A DNA stretch of 64,000 bases from Anaerobacillus isosaccharinicus (GCF_001866075.3 NZ_CP063356.1:4640164-4704163); one strand, 5' to 3'. Counted from the stretch's first letter, positions 1-8,774 are shown. Made by a program: numbers and translations. Notes: a model not told the origin generated them from the letters alone.

Positions 1-1056
1 TTTGTTAGCTATTTGTTTTGCTTCTTGGATTTCTGCACTCTCACCAATAATGTCATTCAACTTATATTTCGCTACATACCCTTGACTGACCATTTTTTGC
101 TTTAATTTTTTCTCGATCTCAATCGTTTTTTTCGTATCTTTAAACGTACAAACAATCGAATGATCAGTTATGATTTTAAAACGATTTACAACGACTTCAT
201 AGTGCTTTGTAGAAAAGAGCATGTTTTCTTCAACATCTCCGTTAATGACAAAGTAAAGCAAATCCGTATCAATAATAATGTCCTCTATTTTTCTACCAAT
301 AGCTGTCTCTCTAGATATTGCTAATATTGATTCTAAATTTTCATTAAAGGCAGTAATGATTCCTTGGGCATTTATCGCTAAAATTCCATCATGAACACCG
401 TCAATTACTTTTTTTAGATGGGAATTTAGAAACAAAGTTTCATTGTTTGTTTTCACTAATTCCCTAGATAGTTGGATAATTTTTTTCATATATTTCTCTG
501 ATAGATTAACCTCATCATGAAGCTCAAAAAATCTTAACACTTCTAAAATTGTTGATAAATCTAGTAATCTTGGCCCAATATCAATTACTTTCTCAACCCA
601 CTCTGGGACATATGCAATTTCACCTGGGGTAATCGCAATCGAAACCGGTCGAATTTGCATCTCTCCAGGAAGATGTGGAATATAGTTTAGGTGGTCAACT
701 CCTAATTTCTCTAGGGAGTTAATTGAATCATAGACAGTTGATTTAACATCATTAACCAACAATACATCAGTCCCCTCAGGGATCACCAATAACCGATCAA
801 TATAATTGTAGTTAATAATCCTTCTTGCTACAATAATTGGCACTTTTGGAGAGACAATCTGAAAACCTGGTTCATCTAGTAATACTTTCGAAGAAACGAC
901 AATGACATCTGCCGTAATCGTTCCCCCCGTCCACTCGTCAAGGGCATAACTATCAATTTGAACGATATCACCAATCGTTTCTTCAAGTTGCTGGCATAAT
1001 GCGACCCTTGTCATTTCTGTTCCTGTTACAACCCCTACTTGTTTTCGACTATCCAT
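1..1056 (-). CDS. PAS-containing sigma-54-dependent transcriptional activator (partial, C-terminal part missing)
   Basis: I translated this minus-strand frame by hand; it is open from the ATG at 1056 to the window edge, about 352 codons. Roughly residues 1-200 form an N-terminal sensor region resembling the PrpR-N type, about 210-310 look like a PAS domain (VIDGVHDGILAINAQG is typical), and the frame then enters the start of a sigma-54 AAA+ domain at NDIIGESAEIQEAKQIA. The ATPase and DNA-binding parts lie outside the window. Members of this family (RocR, BkdR, AcoR type) bind upstream enhancers and drive RNA polymerase-sigma-54 open complex formation. The start overlaps the end of oppF by 8 bp, so it is probably co-transcribed with the opp operon, whose promoter is of sigma-54 type. 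The sensed ligand is unknown. Confidence 0.85.
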   Translation of the reverse strand, partial: MDSRKQVGVVTGTEMTRVALCQQLEETIGDIVQIDSYALDEWTGGTITADVIVVSSKVLLDEPGFQIVSPKVPIIVARRIINYNYIDRLLVIPEGTDVLLVNDVKSTVYDSINSLEKLGVDHLNYIPHLPGEMQIRPVSIAITPGEIAYVPEWVEKVIDIGPRLLDLSTILEVLRFFELHDEVNLSEKYMKKIIQLSRELVKTNNETLFLNSHLKKVIDGVHDGILAINAQGIITAFNENLESILAISRETAIGRKIEDIIIDTDLLYFVINGDVEENMLFSTKHYEVVVNRFKIITDHSIVCTFKDTKKTIEIEKKLKQKMVSQGYVAKYKLNDIIGESAEIQEAKQIANK

Positions 1057-2038
1057 GCTTACTCACACTTTCATCTTGAAATAAATGGCAGGCAACTTGT
1101 AAACCCTGACAGCTCTGTAATGTTGGCCTAACCTGGTGACAAATGTCCATGACCTCTGGGCACCGCGGTGCAAAGGCACAGCCAGGTGGTGGTGCAGCTG
1201 GATTTGGAACATCGCCCTTTAAAATAATTCTTTCCCTCTTTTGAAAAGGATCTGGAATTGGAACTGCGGAAAGTAAACTTTTCGTATATGGATGAAGAGG
1301 GTTTTCATATAAGGTATCCACATCGCCCATCTCCACAATCTTTCCTAAATACATGACGCATATTTTATTACAAAGTTGGTAAACAACACTTAAGTCGTGG
1401 GATATAAAAATATAAGTTAACCCAAATTCTTCTTGTAAATCTTGTAACAAATTAATAATCTGAGATTGAATCGAGACATCAAGGGCAGACACAGGTTCAT
1501 CTAAGACAATTAATTTCGGGTGTAAAATTAATGCTCTAGCAATCCCAATTCGTTGTCGTTGTCCACCTGAAAATTCATGGGGATAACGAAACATTTGTCC
1601 TTCATTAAGCCCAACAACATTTAAAATCTTAGAAATCATCTCTTTTCGCTTTTGTTTATCACGAATACCGTGAGTCGTTAACGGTTCACTTAAAATCTCA
1701 AACACATTTAAGCGGGGGTTTAACGATGAATACGGGTCTTGGAAGACCATTTGCATATCTTTACGTACTTCACGAATTTCTTTTGTACTTAAGCCAACTA
1801 AATTTTTCCCTTGAAAAACAACCTCACCTTCAGTAGGTTCAATTAATTGTAGTAACGTGCGTCCCATTGTCGATTTTCCACAACCTGACTCACCAACAAT
1901 CCCAACGGTTTCACCTTCTCCAATCGAAAATGTGATCCCATCTACCGCTTTTACGAACCTCGTTTTTCGCTTTAACAATCCGGAGCGAATCGGAAAGTGT
2001 TTCTTTAAATCTTTCACATCAAGTAGTGGTGAGTTCAT
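1049..2038 (-). CDS. oppF: Oligopeptide/dipeptide ABC transporter ATP-binding protein OppF
   Basis: This 329-residue ATPase energises peptide import together with OppD. Visible motifs are Walker A GESGCGKST (about 49-57), the Q-loop in MVFQDPYSSLNPR, the signature SGGQRQRIGIARAL, Walker B LIVLDEP and the H-loop ISHDLS. The C-terminal oligopeptide-transporter extension carries the CAFAPRCP...C cysteine cluster, which in this family can hold an iron-sulfur centre. An AAGGAGG site lies 9 nt before the ATG. It overlaps oppD by 20 bp, indicating translational coupling, and is the last transporter gene before the regulator. Whether the system prefers di- or oligopeptides (Dpp or Opp) cannot be told from sequence alone. 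Confidence 0.93.
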   Translation of the reverse strand: MNSPLLDVKDLKKHFPIRSGLLKRKTRFVKAVDGITFSIGEGETVGIVGESGCGKSTMGRTLLQLIEPTEGEVVFQGKNLVGLSTKEIREVRKDMQMVFQDPYSSLNPRLNVFEILSEPLTTHGIRDKQKRKEMISKILNVVGLNEGQMFRYPHEFSGGQRQRIGIARALILHPKLIVLDEPVSALDVSIQSQIINLLQDLQEEFGLTYIFISHDLSVVYQLCNKICVMYLGKIVEMGDVDTLYENPLHPYTKSLLSAVPIPDPFQKRERIILKGDVPNPAAPPPGCAFAPRCPEVMDICHQVRPTLQSCQGLQVACHLFQDESVSKHG

Positions 2039-3020
2039 ATTCCTTCGCCTCCTTTTCGTGTAGCCAACAACGGCTCGTATGGCCCTCAGTTACATGTAAT
2101 AATGGTGGATCGCTTTGTCTGCAAATATCCATAACATAAGGACAGCGATCAGCAAACTTACAACCTACTTCAATTGATCCTGGGGCTGGCACTTGCCCAG
2201 GAATTGGCTTTAACCTTTTCTTGCGATCACCTAACTTTGGAATTGACTCTAACAACCCTTGCGTGTAAGGGTGCTTCGGGTCTTTAAAAAGACTGAAAAC
2301 ATCTGCTTCTTCGACAACTTCTCCTGAATACATAACCATCACGCGATCACACATCTCAGCTACTACACCTAGATCATGCGTGATAAACATAATCGCTGTA
2401 TTTGTTCGTTCTTTAAGATCCCTCATCAAATCAAGAATTTGCGCTTGAATGGTTACATCTAAGGCTGTTGTTGGTTCATCTGCAATAAGGAGTTTAGGTT
2501 GACAGGCTAAGCCCATTGCAATCATGACACGCTGTCTCATTCCACCAGAAAGTTCAAAAGCAAAACTTTTGTAGATTTCCTCAGGTCTAGGAATACCAAC
2601 TAGCTTCAACATATTTATTGAACCTTCTTGCGCTTGCGCCTTTGACATTTTATTATGCAGAAGCAATACTTCATCAATTTGATCCCCTACTGTAATAACA
2701 GGGTTTAATGATGTCATTGGTTCCTGAAAAATCATTGAAATTTCGTTTCCTCGAAGTTTACGCATCTCTTTTTCTTTTTTCTTAAGAATGTTCTCACCTA
2801 GATAATTAATTTCTCCCCCAGCATAAATACCAGGCGGCGTAGCTAAAAGCTTCATAATAGATAAGGCAGTTACACTTTTACCACAACCAGATTCACCGAC
2901 AACTCCTAATGTTTCACCTGCTTTTATAAAAAAGGAGATGTTATTTACAACGGTGAACTCTTTGCCGTCGGTCCGGAAATTTATTTTTAAGTCACTGACT
3001 TCTAAGATTTTATCTTCCAT
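2019..3020 (-). CDS. oppD: Oligopeptide/dipeptide ABC transporter ATP-binding protein OppD
   Basis: The 333-residue partner ATPase of OppF. It has Walker A GESGCGKS, signature LSGGMRQRVMIAMGLA, Walker B LLIADEPTTALD and the family C-terminal extension with CKFADRCPYVMDIC. A frame extends upstream to a GTG at 3029, but that codon overlaps the AGGAGG ribosome site; the ATG at 3020 sits 8 nt after that site and is the better start. It lies 12 bp downstream of oppC and overlaps oppF. Members act at the cytoplasmic face of the OppBC pore. Confidence 0.93.
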   Translation of the reverse strand: MEDKILEVSDLKINFRTDGKEFTVVNNISFFIKAGETLGVVGESGCGKSVTALSIMKLLATPPGIYAGGEINYLGENILKKKEKEMRKLRGNEISMIFQEPMTSLNPVITVGDQIDEVLLLHNKMSKAQAQEGSINMLKLVGIPRPEEIYKSFAFELSGGMRQRVMIAMGLACQPKLLIADEPTTALDVTIQAQILDLMRDLKERTNTAIMFITHDLGVVAEMCDRVMVMYSGEVVEEADVFSLFKDPKHPYTQGLLESIPKLGDRKKRLKPIPGQVPAPGSIEVGCKFADRCPYVMDICRQSDPPLLHVTEGHTSRCWLHEKEAKEYELTTT

Positions 3021-3032
3021 CCCAAACACCTC

Positions 3033-4589
3033 CTACTCTTTTAATTTCGGGTCTAACGCATCTCGTAGCCCATCACCTAACAAGTTAAAACTTAGCACCG
3101 TTATAACGATCGCTAAACCTGGGAAAAACGTTGGATGAAATAAGTTACGGCTATTATCTTTAGCAGAACTTAACATCGCACCCCACTCTGGTGCCGTAAT
3201 ATCACCACCAAGGCCTAAGAAACTAAGCGCAGCACCAATTAAAATTGCAGTACCAACCCGCATCGTTAGATAAACCATCATCACTGATAAAGTACCTGGG
3301 AAAATATGCCGCATAATAATGATATGGTCTTTTACACCGATTGACTTTGCTGCTTCAACATACGTTTTTTCCTTTAATGATAGTGTGCTAGCACGAACAA
3401 TTCGAATAAAAATTGGGATTGTAAACACTGCTACCGCTACAATAATATTAATTAAACCAGCACCAAGTAAAGCAATAACTGCAATCGCAAGTAAAATACC
3501 TGGGAAAGCTAGTAAAATATCAGTAAATCTCGTTAACAATGAATCTACCCAACGTCCATAGTAGCCTGCAAGCAAACCGAGGATCGTTCCTACAAAGGCA
3601 CCAATGGCTACTGATAAAAAGCCAATTAACAATGTTTGTTTCGTTCCAACGATAATTCTACTTAAAATATCACGATTTTGATGATCTGTTCCAAACCAAT
3701 GTAAGCTTGAAGGGGTTTGGTGTTTATAAATATCAGTCAAATGAATAATAGTATCATCTGGAATAATCGCTGTCAGTATCGGTTCCAAAACAGGTGCAGT
3801 AGAAATTGGATGGATGGTTGACACATTATCAATAGAAACTTTAATAAAAGCCTCACCCTCGCCTTTTACTTCTACGAGACCGTTTTCATTTACACTTACG
3901 ATCGTTTCATCAGACGATGCAAACTGAAGACCAGTTTCAACTTCTGCAGCAGATTTCCCGAAGCCATCATCCTTTTTATCTTCGTCTTTATATTGTTCAA
4001 TAAAACGATCAATGTCTTCACGAGTTTCTAAGATCGTTCCATCACTAATAAAGACTTTAGGTTCAAGCTGAAATTGATCTCTAACATTCACAGGTGCAGC
4101 TATAGGATCTATTAAAATATATGAAACAAATGGAGCCTCTTCTTCTGTTGATGAGACATCCGCCTTTACAACAGTACCAATTTCACCAGCCTTAATCGAG
4201 ATCGTTGTAGTCCCTTGCCGGTAGGCACTAACCATCATCCCTTCAGATGATATTCTAGCAGCGGCAACTCGTTGATTTTCACTTTCAAAAAATAGTCTTG
4301 GTAATTGTTCAACAGTCGTCCCATCACTTAAAAGTCCTGTTAATCCTACTCTGGAACTTGTCACATTTTCAATGTCAATCCCCTTTGCAGCGTATTGCTC
4401 AGTAACTGGGCGCCCTGGGTCGTAAGGCGCAAAATATGGCCCTAAAATCCCAAAGAGAATAATAAAGAAGACAACGCCCAACGAGATCACTGCCACTCGT
4501 TGCTTTAAAAACTTTTTTAAAAACGAACGAAAAGGAGAGTACTGATTTTGCGTATGATTAATCAAAATTTTTCTCCCCTTTCTAGTCAT
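3033..4589 (-). CDS. oppC: Oligopeptide ABC transporter permease OppC with a large Ig-like extracytoplasmic insert
   Basis: At 518 residues this is far longer than the usual ~300 for OppC. TM1 is about 32-54. The conserved HWFGTDHQNRDILSR segment (about 297-311) and the remaining membrane core, including the EAA-loop EAAKSIGVKDHIIIMRHIFPG, follow normally. Between them lie ~230 extra residues (about 62-290) that look like two BIG2-type immunoglobulin-like repeats; the second contains SSDETIVSVNENGLVEVKG, typical of BIG2. By topology the insert should face outside, next to the substrate-binding protein. The ATG at 4589 overlaps the oppB stop, but a TTG at 4565 with GGGGAG 7 nt upstream is an alternative start. 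Confidence 0.9.
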   Translation of the reverse strand: MTRKGRKILINHTQNQYSPFRSFLKKFLKQRVAVISLGVVFFIILFGILGPYFAPYDPGRPVTEQYAAKGIDIENVTSSRVGLTGLLSDGTTVEQLPRLFFESENQRVAAARISSEGMMVSAYRQGTTTISIKAGEIGTVVKADVSSTEEEAPFVSYILIDPIAAPVNVRDQFQLEPKVFISDGTILETREDIDRFIEQYKDEDKKDDGFGKSAAEVETGLQFASSDETIVSVNENGLVEVKGEGEAFIKVSIDNVSTIHPISTAPVLEPILTAIIPDDTIIHLTDIYKHQTPSSLHWFGTDHQNRDILSRIIVGTKQTLLIGFLSVAIGAFVGTILGLLAGYYGRWVDSLLTRFTDILLAFPGILLAIAVIALLGAGLINIIVAVAVFTIPIFIRIVRASTLSLKEKTYVEAAKSIGVKDHIIIMRHIFPGTLSVMMVYLTMRVGTAILIGAALSFLGLGGDITAPEWGAMLSSAKDNSRNLFHPTFFPGLAIVITVLSFNLLGDGLRDALDPKLKE

Positions 4590-5505
4590 ACCTAATTTGT
4601 GGATTTAAGTAACCATAGCTAATATCAACTAGTAAATTTACAATAAGAAATTGAACAGAAAACAATAGAATAAGTGCTTGAATGACTGGGTAATCACGGC
4701 TCAAGATTGAGTCTATTAAATAAGCACCAAGACCTGGCCAAGAAAATACTTGTTCTACGACTACAGCTCCACCGATTAAAAATCCAAATTGAAGGCCTGT
4801 CATCGTTACAACTGGGATTAAGGCATTTTTTAATACGTGGCGACGAAGGATTGTTATTTCCTTTTGCCCTTTTGCCCTTGCTGTTCTAACGTAGTCTTCT
4901 CTAAGTACTTCTAATACACTAGATCTAGTAAATCTAGCAATAATAGCCGCAACACCCAATCCAAGGGTAATTGATGGCAATATTAAGTGGGCAAGAGTGC
5001 CACTTCCACTTGTCGGTAACCACCCTAATTGCACCGCAAAAATTTGCATCAGCATTAAGCCAAACCAAAACTCTGGAACACTAAGGGCTGTAATCGCTGA
5101 CACCATTCCCATCCGGTCCCAAACTGAATTACGCTTTACTGCTGAAACGATACCAATAAACATCCCAATTACTATCGCCCAAAACATACTTAACAACGTC
5201 AAGGTCAATGTGTAACCGAATCGTCTAACAATCTCACTTGAAACATCTGATCTTGTTCTGTAAGATGTACCGAAATCTGCTTTGGTCAATATATTGGACA
5301 TGTAATTAAAATACTGAACTGGCAAGGGGTCATTAAAACCTTCCCGTTCTCTGAATTGCTCGTAGGTTTGTTGATCAATTTCAGCACCGTACATAATCCG
5401 AATTGGATCACCAGGCGTTAAATGGACGAATAAAAATGCAATTACCGATACAACAAAAAGGATTGGTATCATCGCTAGGACACGCTTCACAATATATGAA
5501 AACAA
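4582..5505 (-). CDS. oppB: Oligopeptide ABC transporter permease OppB
   Basis: An integral membrane permease of about 307 residues, the partner of OppC in the import channel. It shows the N-terminal TM (about 9-30), the HLTPGDPI segment typical of OppB/DppB, and the EAA motif around RTARAKGQKEITILRRHVLKNALIP. The frame opens at a GTG (5514), but that codon is part of the GAGGTG ribosome site; the TTG at 5505 has ideal spacing and is preferred. Its stop overlaps the first ATG of oppC by 8 bp. It follows oppA after about 60 bp. Confidence 0.9.
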   Translation of the reverse strand: MFSYIVKRVLAMIPILFVVSVIAFLFVHLTPGDPIRIMYGAEIDQQTYEQFREREGFNDPLPVQYFNYMSNILTKADFGTSYRTRSDVSSEIVRRFGYTLTLTLLSMFWAIVIGMFIGIVSAVKRNSVWDRMGMVSAITALSVPEFWFGLMLMQIFAVQLGWLPTSGSGTLAHLILPSITLGLGVAAIIARFTRSSVLEVLREDYVRTARAKGQKEITILRRHVLKNALIPVVTMTGLQFGFLIGGAVVVEQVFSWPGLGAYLIDSILSRDYPVIQALILLFSVQFLIVNLLVDISYGYLNPQIRYD

Positions 5506-5567
5506 GAAAATCACCTCACTCTGTTAGAGAGGGTGACTACAACAACTGTAGCCACCCAATTATGTTG

Positions 5568-7187
5568 TTATTCTTTCCAAGCACCTGTTAAAACAACTGC
5601 ACCAGTTGCTCTCACAGTAATTCCTTTTAACTCACTTCTTTTTGCAATAATTGTATCTGGCACATATAAGAAGATCCATGGAGCATCATCAAAAATAATT
5701 TTTTGTGCTTCTGCATAAATACGCAGTGTTTCATCTTGGTCAGGAGATCTAAGTGCATCATTAAATAATTGATCTAATTGTTCATTAATATAATATCCAG
5801 CATTATTGTAGTTTGGTGGAATACGGTCTGAAGCAAAGTTCGGACGTAATCCCCAATCAGCTTCACCAGTTCCCGGTGACCATCTTCCAATAAATAAGTC
5901 TGTTCCGTCACCAGCATCTAACATGTCGAATAGAGTACCAGTTTCGTAAGCTTGAACGTCAACATTAATTCCGATTGCGCTTAATTAGATGGCTACATTT
6001 TCTGCAACCGTTAAAAACTCTGTAGAGTTTCTCGTCCAAAGAACAGCATCAAATCCTTCTCCAACTCCAGCTTCATCTAACAAGGTTTTTGCTTGATCTT
6101 GATCATATTCATAGATTGCTTGCGGGTCATAACCATAAACTGCAGGCGCAATCGCTGAGTTTAACACTTGACCATATCCATCTAAAACTAAAGCAATTAA
6201 CGCGTCTTTATTCACAGCGTGGTTCATCGCTTTTCGAACACGAACATCTTGATACTTATCTAAACTAACATTAATCCCTACATAGAATGCATCTGTAGAA
6301 GATCCAGTAAAGACATCAATGTTAGCATCTGATTCAAACTCATCAGCGATTAAAGTTGGTAGTGGGAAAACAATATCTACTTCCCCTGTTTTAAGCATGT
6401 TGACACGTGTACTTGCTTCAACTACTGGCTTAAATGTAATGCTTTCAACTTTCGCCTTTCCTTCTTCATTCCAATAATTATCAAAAGGAACAACTTTTAC
6501 GTGGGCACTGTCTCTCCACTCTAAGAACTTGAAAGGACCCGTTCCAACCGGATTACGGTCAGCATTGTATTCAGGGTTTTCAATTTTTTTATTTACTTCA
6601 TCAATCGATTTAAAAGCAGCTGCACTATGAGCAAGGTAAGATGCCATTGCAGAGTTAGGCTCTTTAGAGCGAACTGTTACACTGTAATCATTATTTACAA
6701 TAACCTCATCAATAAAGGAGAAGAAACTTGCACGTGCCATACCATTGTCACGGTCTCTTACAAAATCCAAATTGACTTTAACTACTTCCGCATTAAAAGG
6801 TGTTCCATCGTGGAAAGTAACTCCTTCTCTAAGGTCAAACGTAATTTCTGTTGCAGAGTCATTGAAGCTGTAATCTGTTGCTAACATTTTTACTAAATTC
6901 ATGCTTTCATCAAATGCTAGTAACCCTTCTAACATAACACTTTGAACTGTCGCAGAATTTGTGTCCGTTGCATTGTGAGGATCTAGTGAAGTAGGTTCAG
7001 CCTCAATAGCTACAACGAGCGGTTTTAATGTAGGTTCTTCTTTCTCAGGTTCTTTCTTTTCTGTCACGGGGTCTTGCTTTTCCGTTGGTTCTTCAGTCGT
7101 TGCTGGCTTATCACTATTACATGCAGTAACAACGATCATCGAAAAAGCAACAATAAAGACTAGACTAAGTAAACGCATAATTTTCAA
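5568..7187 (-). pseudogene. oppA: Oligopeptide-binding lipoprotein OppA, interrupted by an in-frame TAA
   Basis: This is the solute-binding protein of the opp system (SBP family 5). A TTG start at 7187 with GGGGAG 6 nt upstream gives a lipoprotein signal ending VVTAC, followed by a Glu/Pro/Lys-rich linker and the family body (LKPLVVAIEAEPTSLDPH; GTGPFKF). After codon 400 (TEFLTVAENVAI) there is a TAA at 5987-5985, yet the same frame continues with LSAIGINVDVQAYETG to a normal end at 5568. Read through, it gives 539 codons, the usual size. The stop probably replaces a Gln codon (CAA to TAA, inferred). The gene is either recently inactivated, read through, or affected by a sequence error. The truncated product would lack part of the ligand-closing lobe. 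Confidence 0.85.
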
Positions 7188-7231
7188 TTTGATCTCCCCT
7201 TTTTTAAAAATGTAACCTTCATTTCTATATA

Positions 7232-7248
7232 AGCAAAATTCGTGCCAA
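7232..7248 (-). promoter_or_regulatory. Sigma-54 (-24/-12) promoter of the opp operon
   Basis: Minus-strand sequence TTGGCACGAATTTTGCT matches the sigma-54 consensus TGGCACG-N4-TTGCW at every fixed position, with the diagnostic GG and GC exactly 10 nt apart. The expected transcription start is near 7221, giving a leader of about 34 nt to the oppA TTG. The operon ends with a sigma-54-dependent activator gene, which supports the assignment. Confidence 0.88.
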
Positions 7249-7315
7249 TTTTTAATTTTCTGAAAAATGTAAAAGGGGTAGGCATTTGCTGATTAAAGAT
7301 TTCCCAAATAAACAA

Positions 7316-7363
7316 ATAATGGTTAATAATGGGTGCAATAAAACAACCATTATTAACCATTAT
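7316..7363. promoter_or_regulatory. Putative enhancer (UAS): 17-bp perfect inverted repeat
   Basis: ATAATGGTTAATAATGG at 7316-7332 is repeated as its exact inverse complement at 7347-7363, separated by 14 nt. Each arm itself holds two copies of ATAATGG, so there are four copies of one 7-bp half-site arranged symmetrically. The centre lies about 118 bp upstream of the start predicted from the sigma-54 promoter, the usual place for enhancer binding of sigma-54 activators. Binding by the regulator at 1-1056 is inferred. It is not followed by a T-tract that would make it a terminator. Confidence 0.7.
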
Positions 7364-7502
7364 ATACTTTATTGGTAGATATGGATTAGCCATTAAATAT
7401 ATAAACTAAATAATCTTACATTTTGGACACTCTTTTTCTGAAAAATGAATAATATACCAATAAATCCACATAATAAAATTAATAAATTTTGGAGTGGTGC
7501 AA

Positions 7503-7718
7503 ATGAAAATTCTTGACGCTTTTTTTGATTGGCAAAAAGCATCTTACGAAAAAAAGGTCGCTAAAATGAAGGAAGAAGGACTTTGCCCTGAATGTCGTGG
7601 AAAAGGTTATCACGCTACAGCAGCTAATGCCTACATTTATATGCCATCCTTTGATTACAAATGCTACAGTTGTAACGGAACCGGCTCATATACTGACTGG
7701 GAAAACCCTTATTTGTAA
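7503..7718 (+). CDS. Small CxxC zinc-ribbon-like protein, function unknown
   Basis: A 71-residue protein. The central part carries two CxxCxGxG-type knuckles, CPECRGKG (about 28-35) and CYSCNGTG (about 54-61), like the DnaJ zinc-finger repeat but as a single pair, so it probably binds one zinc ion. The N-terminal part is a short charged helix. The frame opens at two GTG codons from 7494, but the ATG at 7503 is placed correctly after the GGAGTGG ribosome site. No J-domain is present. I do not recognise a named family. Confidence 0.7.
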   Translation: MKILDAFFDWQKASYEKKVAKMKEEGLCPECRGKGYHATAANAYIYMPSFDYKCYSCNGTGSYTDWENPYL

Positions 7719-7804
7719 AAAAAGACATTTTCACCCACCAGATCTATTACTTTTTATACGATACTATGTTATACTAAAAAGATGAAGCGAAAGGGTGATG
7801 AAAC

Positions 7805-8014
7805 GTGGCTAAAAAAACGTACGCAATCCAGCTACTGAAGATGGTAAAAGATTCCAAGAAGGCAATCTCATACGAGCAAGCTGCTAAAAGCTTAAAGGCT
7901 TCAAATCCTCAACTACAAGACACAACTAAAAATACGCTGGGGATAAAAAACATTCTAGAACGTTTTGTAGAAATCGGCACAATGAGTAAAACAAAAGCTG
8001 GGAACTACAAGTAA
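7805..8014 (+). CDS. Small basic hypothetical protein
   Basis: A 69-residue Lys-rich protein, MAKKTYAIQLLKMVKDSKKA at its start, with predicted helices resembling a small winged-helix-like fold; no family is recognised. The GTG start is 6 nt after GGGTGA. An extended -10 (TGTTATACT, about 7767-7775) lies just upstream, so it has its own promoter, and a strong terminator follows the stop directly. Codon use and ribosome site make a real gene likely. Confidence 0.6.
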   Translation: MAKKTYAIQLLKMVKDSKKAISYEQAAKSLKASNPQLQDTTKNTLGIKNILERFVEIGTMSKTKAGNYK

Positions 8015-8020
8015 ATTTAT

Positions 8021-8046
8021 AAAAACGCTCTTCTGAGCGTTTTTTT
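8021..8046 (+). terminator. Bidirectional rho-independent terminator
   Basis: Stem AAAAACGCTC / GAGCGTTTTT with a TTCT loop and a T-tract. It ends the gene at 7805-8014 and, read on the other strand, abuts the end of the broken gene at 8045-8298. Confidence 0.9.
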
Positions 8047-8298
8047 ATTTACCTTTTTTATACTTTGTATCATGAAGCTCAGCAACAACAAGATTAAGGG
8101 CATTCCCTATATTTGTCTTGTCTGGTATCCATTCTGAGTTTAAATGGAACTCAACTGGAACACGTTCTTTTATTAATGTTACAGAATAACCTTTTGATTT
8201 ACTATCCTCTCAAAAGTTGTCTTTGCATTGTAATTAACAAAAATCCAAATACTTGTTATTATTAGTAGAAGAAAAATTAGTTGTGGTTTACCCTTCAC
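8045..8298 (-). pseudogene. Small membrane-anchored protein, frameshifted
   Basis: A GTG start at 8298 behind GAGGTG gives MKGKPQLIFLLLIITSIWIF, a single N-terminal membrane helix, and continues to NYNAKTTFE. Shortly after, near 8205-8220, the reading frame is lost: the first frame stops, while the next frame carries on as KGYSVTLIKERVPVEFHLNS and ends with KYKKGK and a TAA at 8045. The two halves are out of phase by position count, so a 1-base indel is needed to join them. Rejoined, it would be about 83 residues. No family is recognised. It may be a decayed gene or a sequencing indel. Confidence 0.5.
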
Positions 8299-8316
8299 AT
8301 CATCACCTCATTTTAA

Positions 8317-8622
8317 TTAGCTAGATCGAAATTTCTGAGCAGAAATAATCAGTTTAAAATTCCCTAATAACGAAATGAAAAATGAGAAGATGACTGTTGA
8401 AGTAATTTTGTTAAAAACAAATACCAAAGTAAATTCACTATAATTACCAAATAACAATAAAAAAATAAATGTAGCACCAAACCACTTGGAAGAAAATAAA
8501 TGAACCCAAAGTTTCACTTCTTTACCATTTTCAAATCTCATATTGTACCGAAAGATGTATGGCGAAAATATAACAATAGCTATTGCAGCAGTAGAAATAA
8601 CCGTCAATAAATCTAGTTGCAA
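8317..8622 (-). CDS. Small three-helix membrane protein, unknown function
   Basis: About 101 residues, starting at a TTG (8622) with GGGGAGGAG 5-6 nt upstream; a longer reading frame to 8691 has no comparable ribosome site. Hydrophobic segments lie at about 5-24, 50-68 and 73-92 of the short form, with a polar FRYNMRFENGKEVKLWVHLF stretch between the first two. It sits next to the broken small gene at 8045-8298 with the same orientation. No family is recognised. Confidence 0.5.
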   Translation of the reverse strand: MQLDLLTVISTAAIAIVIFSPYIFRYNMRFENGKEVKLWVHLFSSKWFGATFIFLLLFGNYSEFTLVFVFNKITSTVIFSFFISLLGNFKLIISAQKFRSS

Positions 8623-8774
8623 TCTATCTCCTCCCCACCATCTTATTCTTAGTAGAAAAAGATTAAACGTTTTCGAACCAATTAACTTCAAAGTAATTTT
8701 ACCTCTAAAAACAATGATTTACCATATATTTCTATCAATATTAATTTACAAAAGTTTTAAATGAGGTGATACGA

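Noticed and set aside
7316-7363. Terminator for the opp upstream region
   Set aside because: The stem is nearly all A/T and no T-tract follows; position relative to the sigma-54 promoter fits an enhancer better.
7184-7393. Minus-strand frame over the opp promoter region
   Set aside because: It covers the sigma-54 promoter and the inverted repeat and has no ribosome site; it is non-coding.
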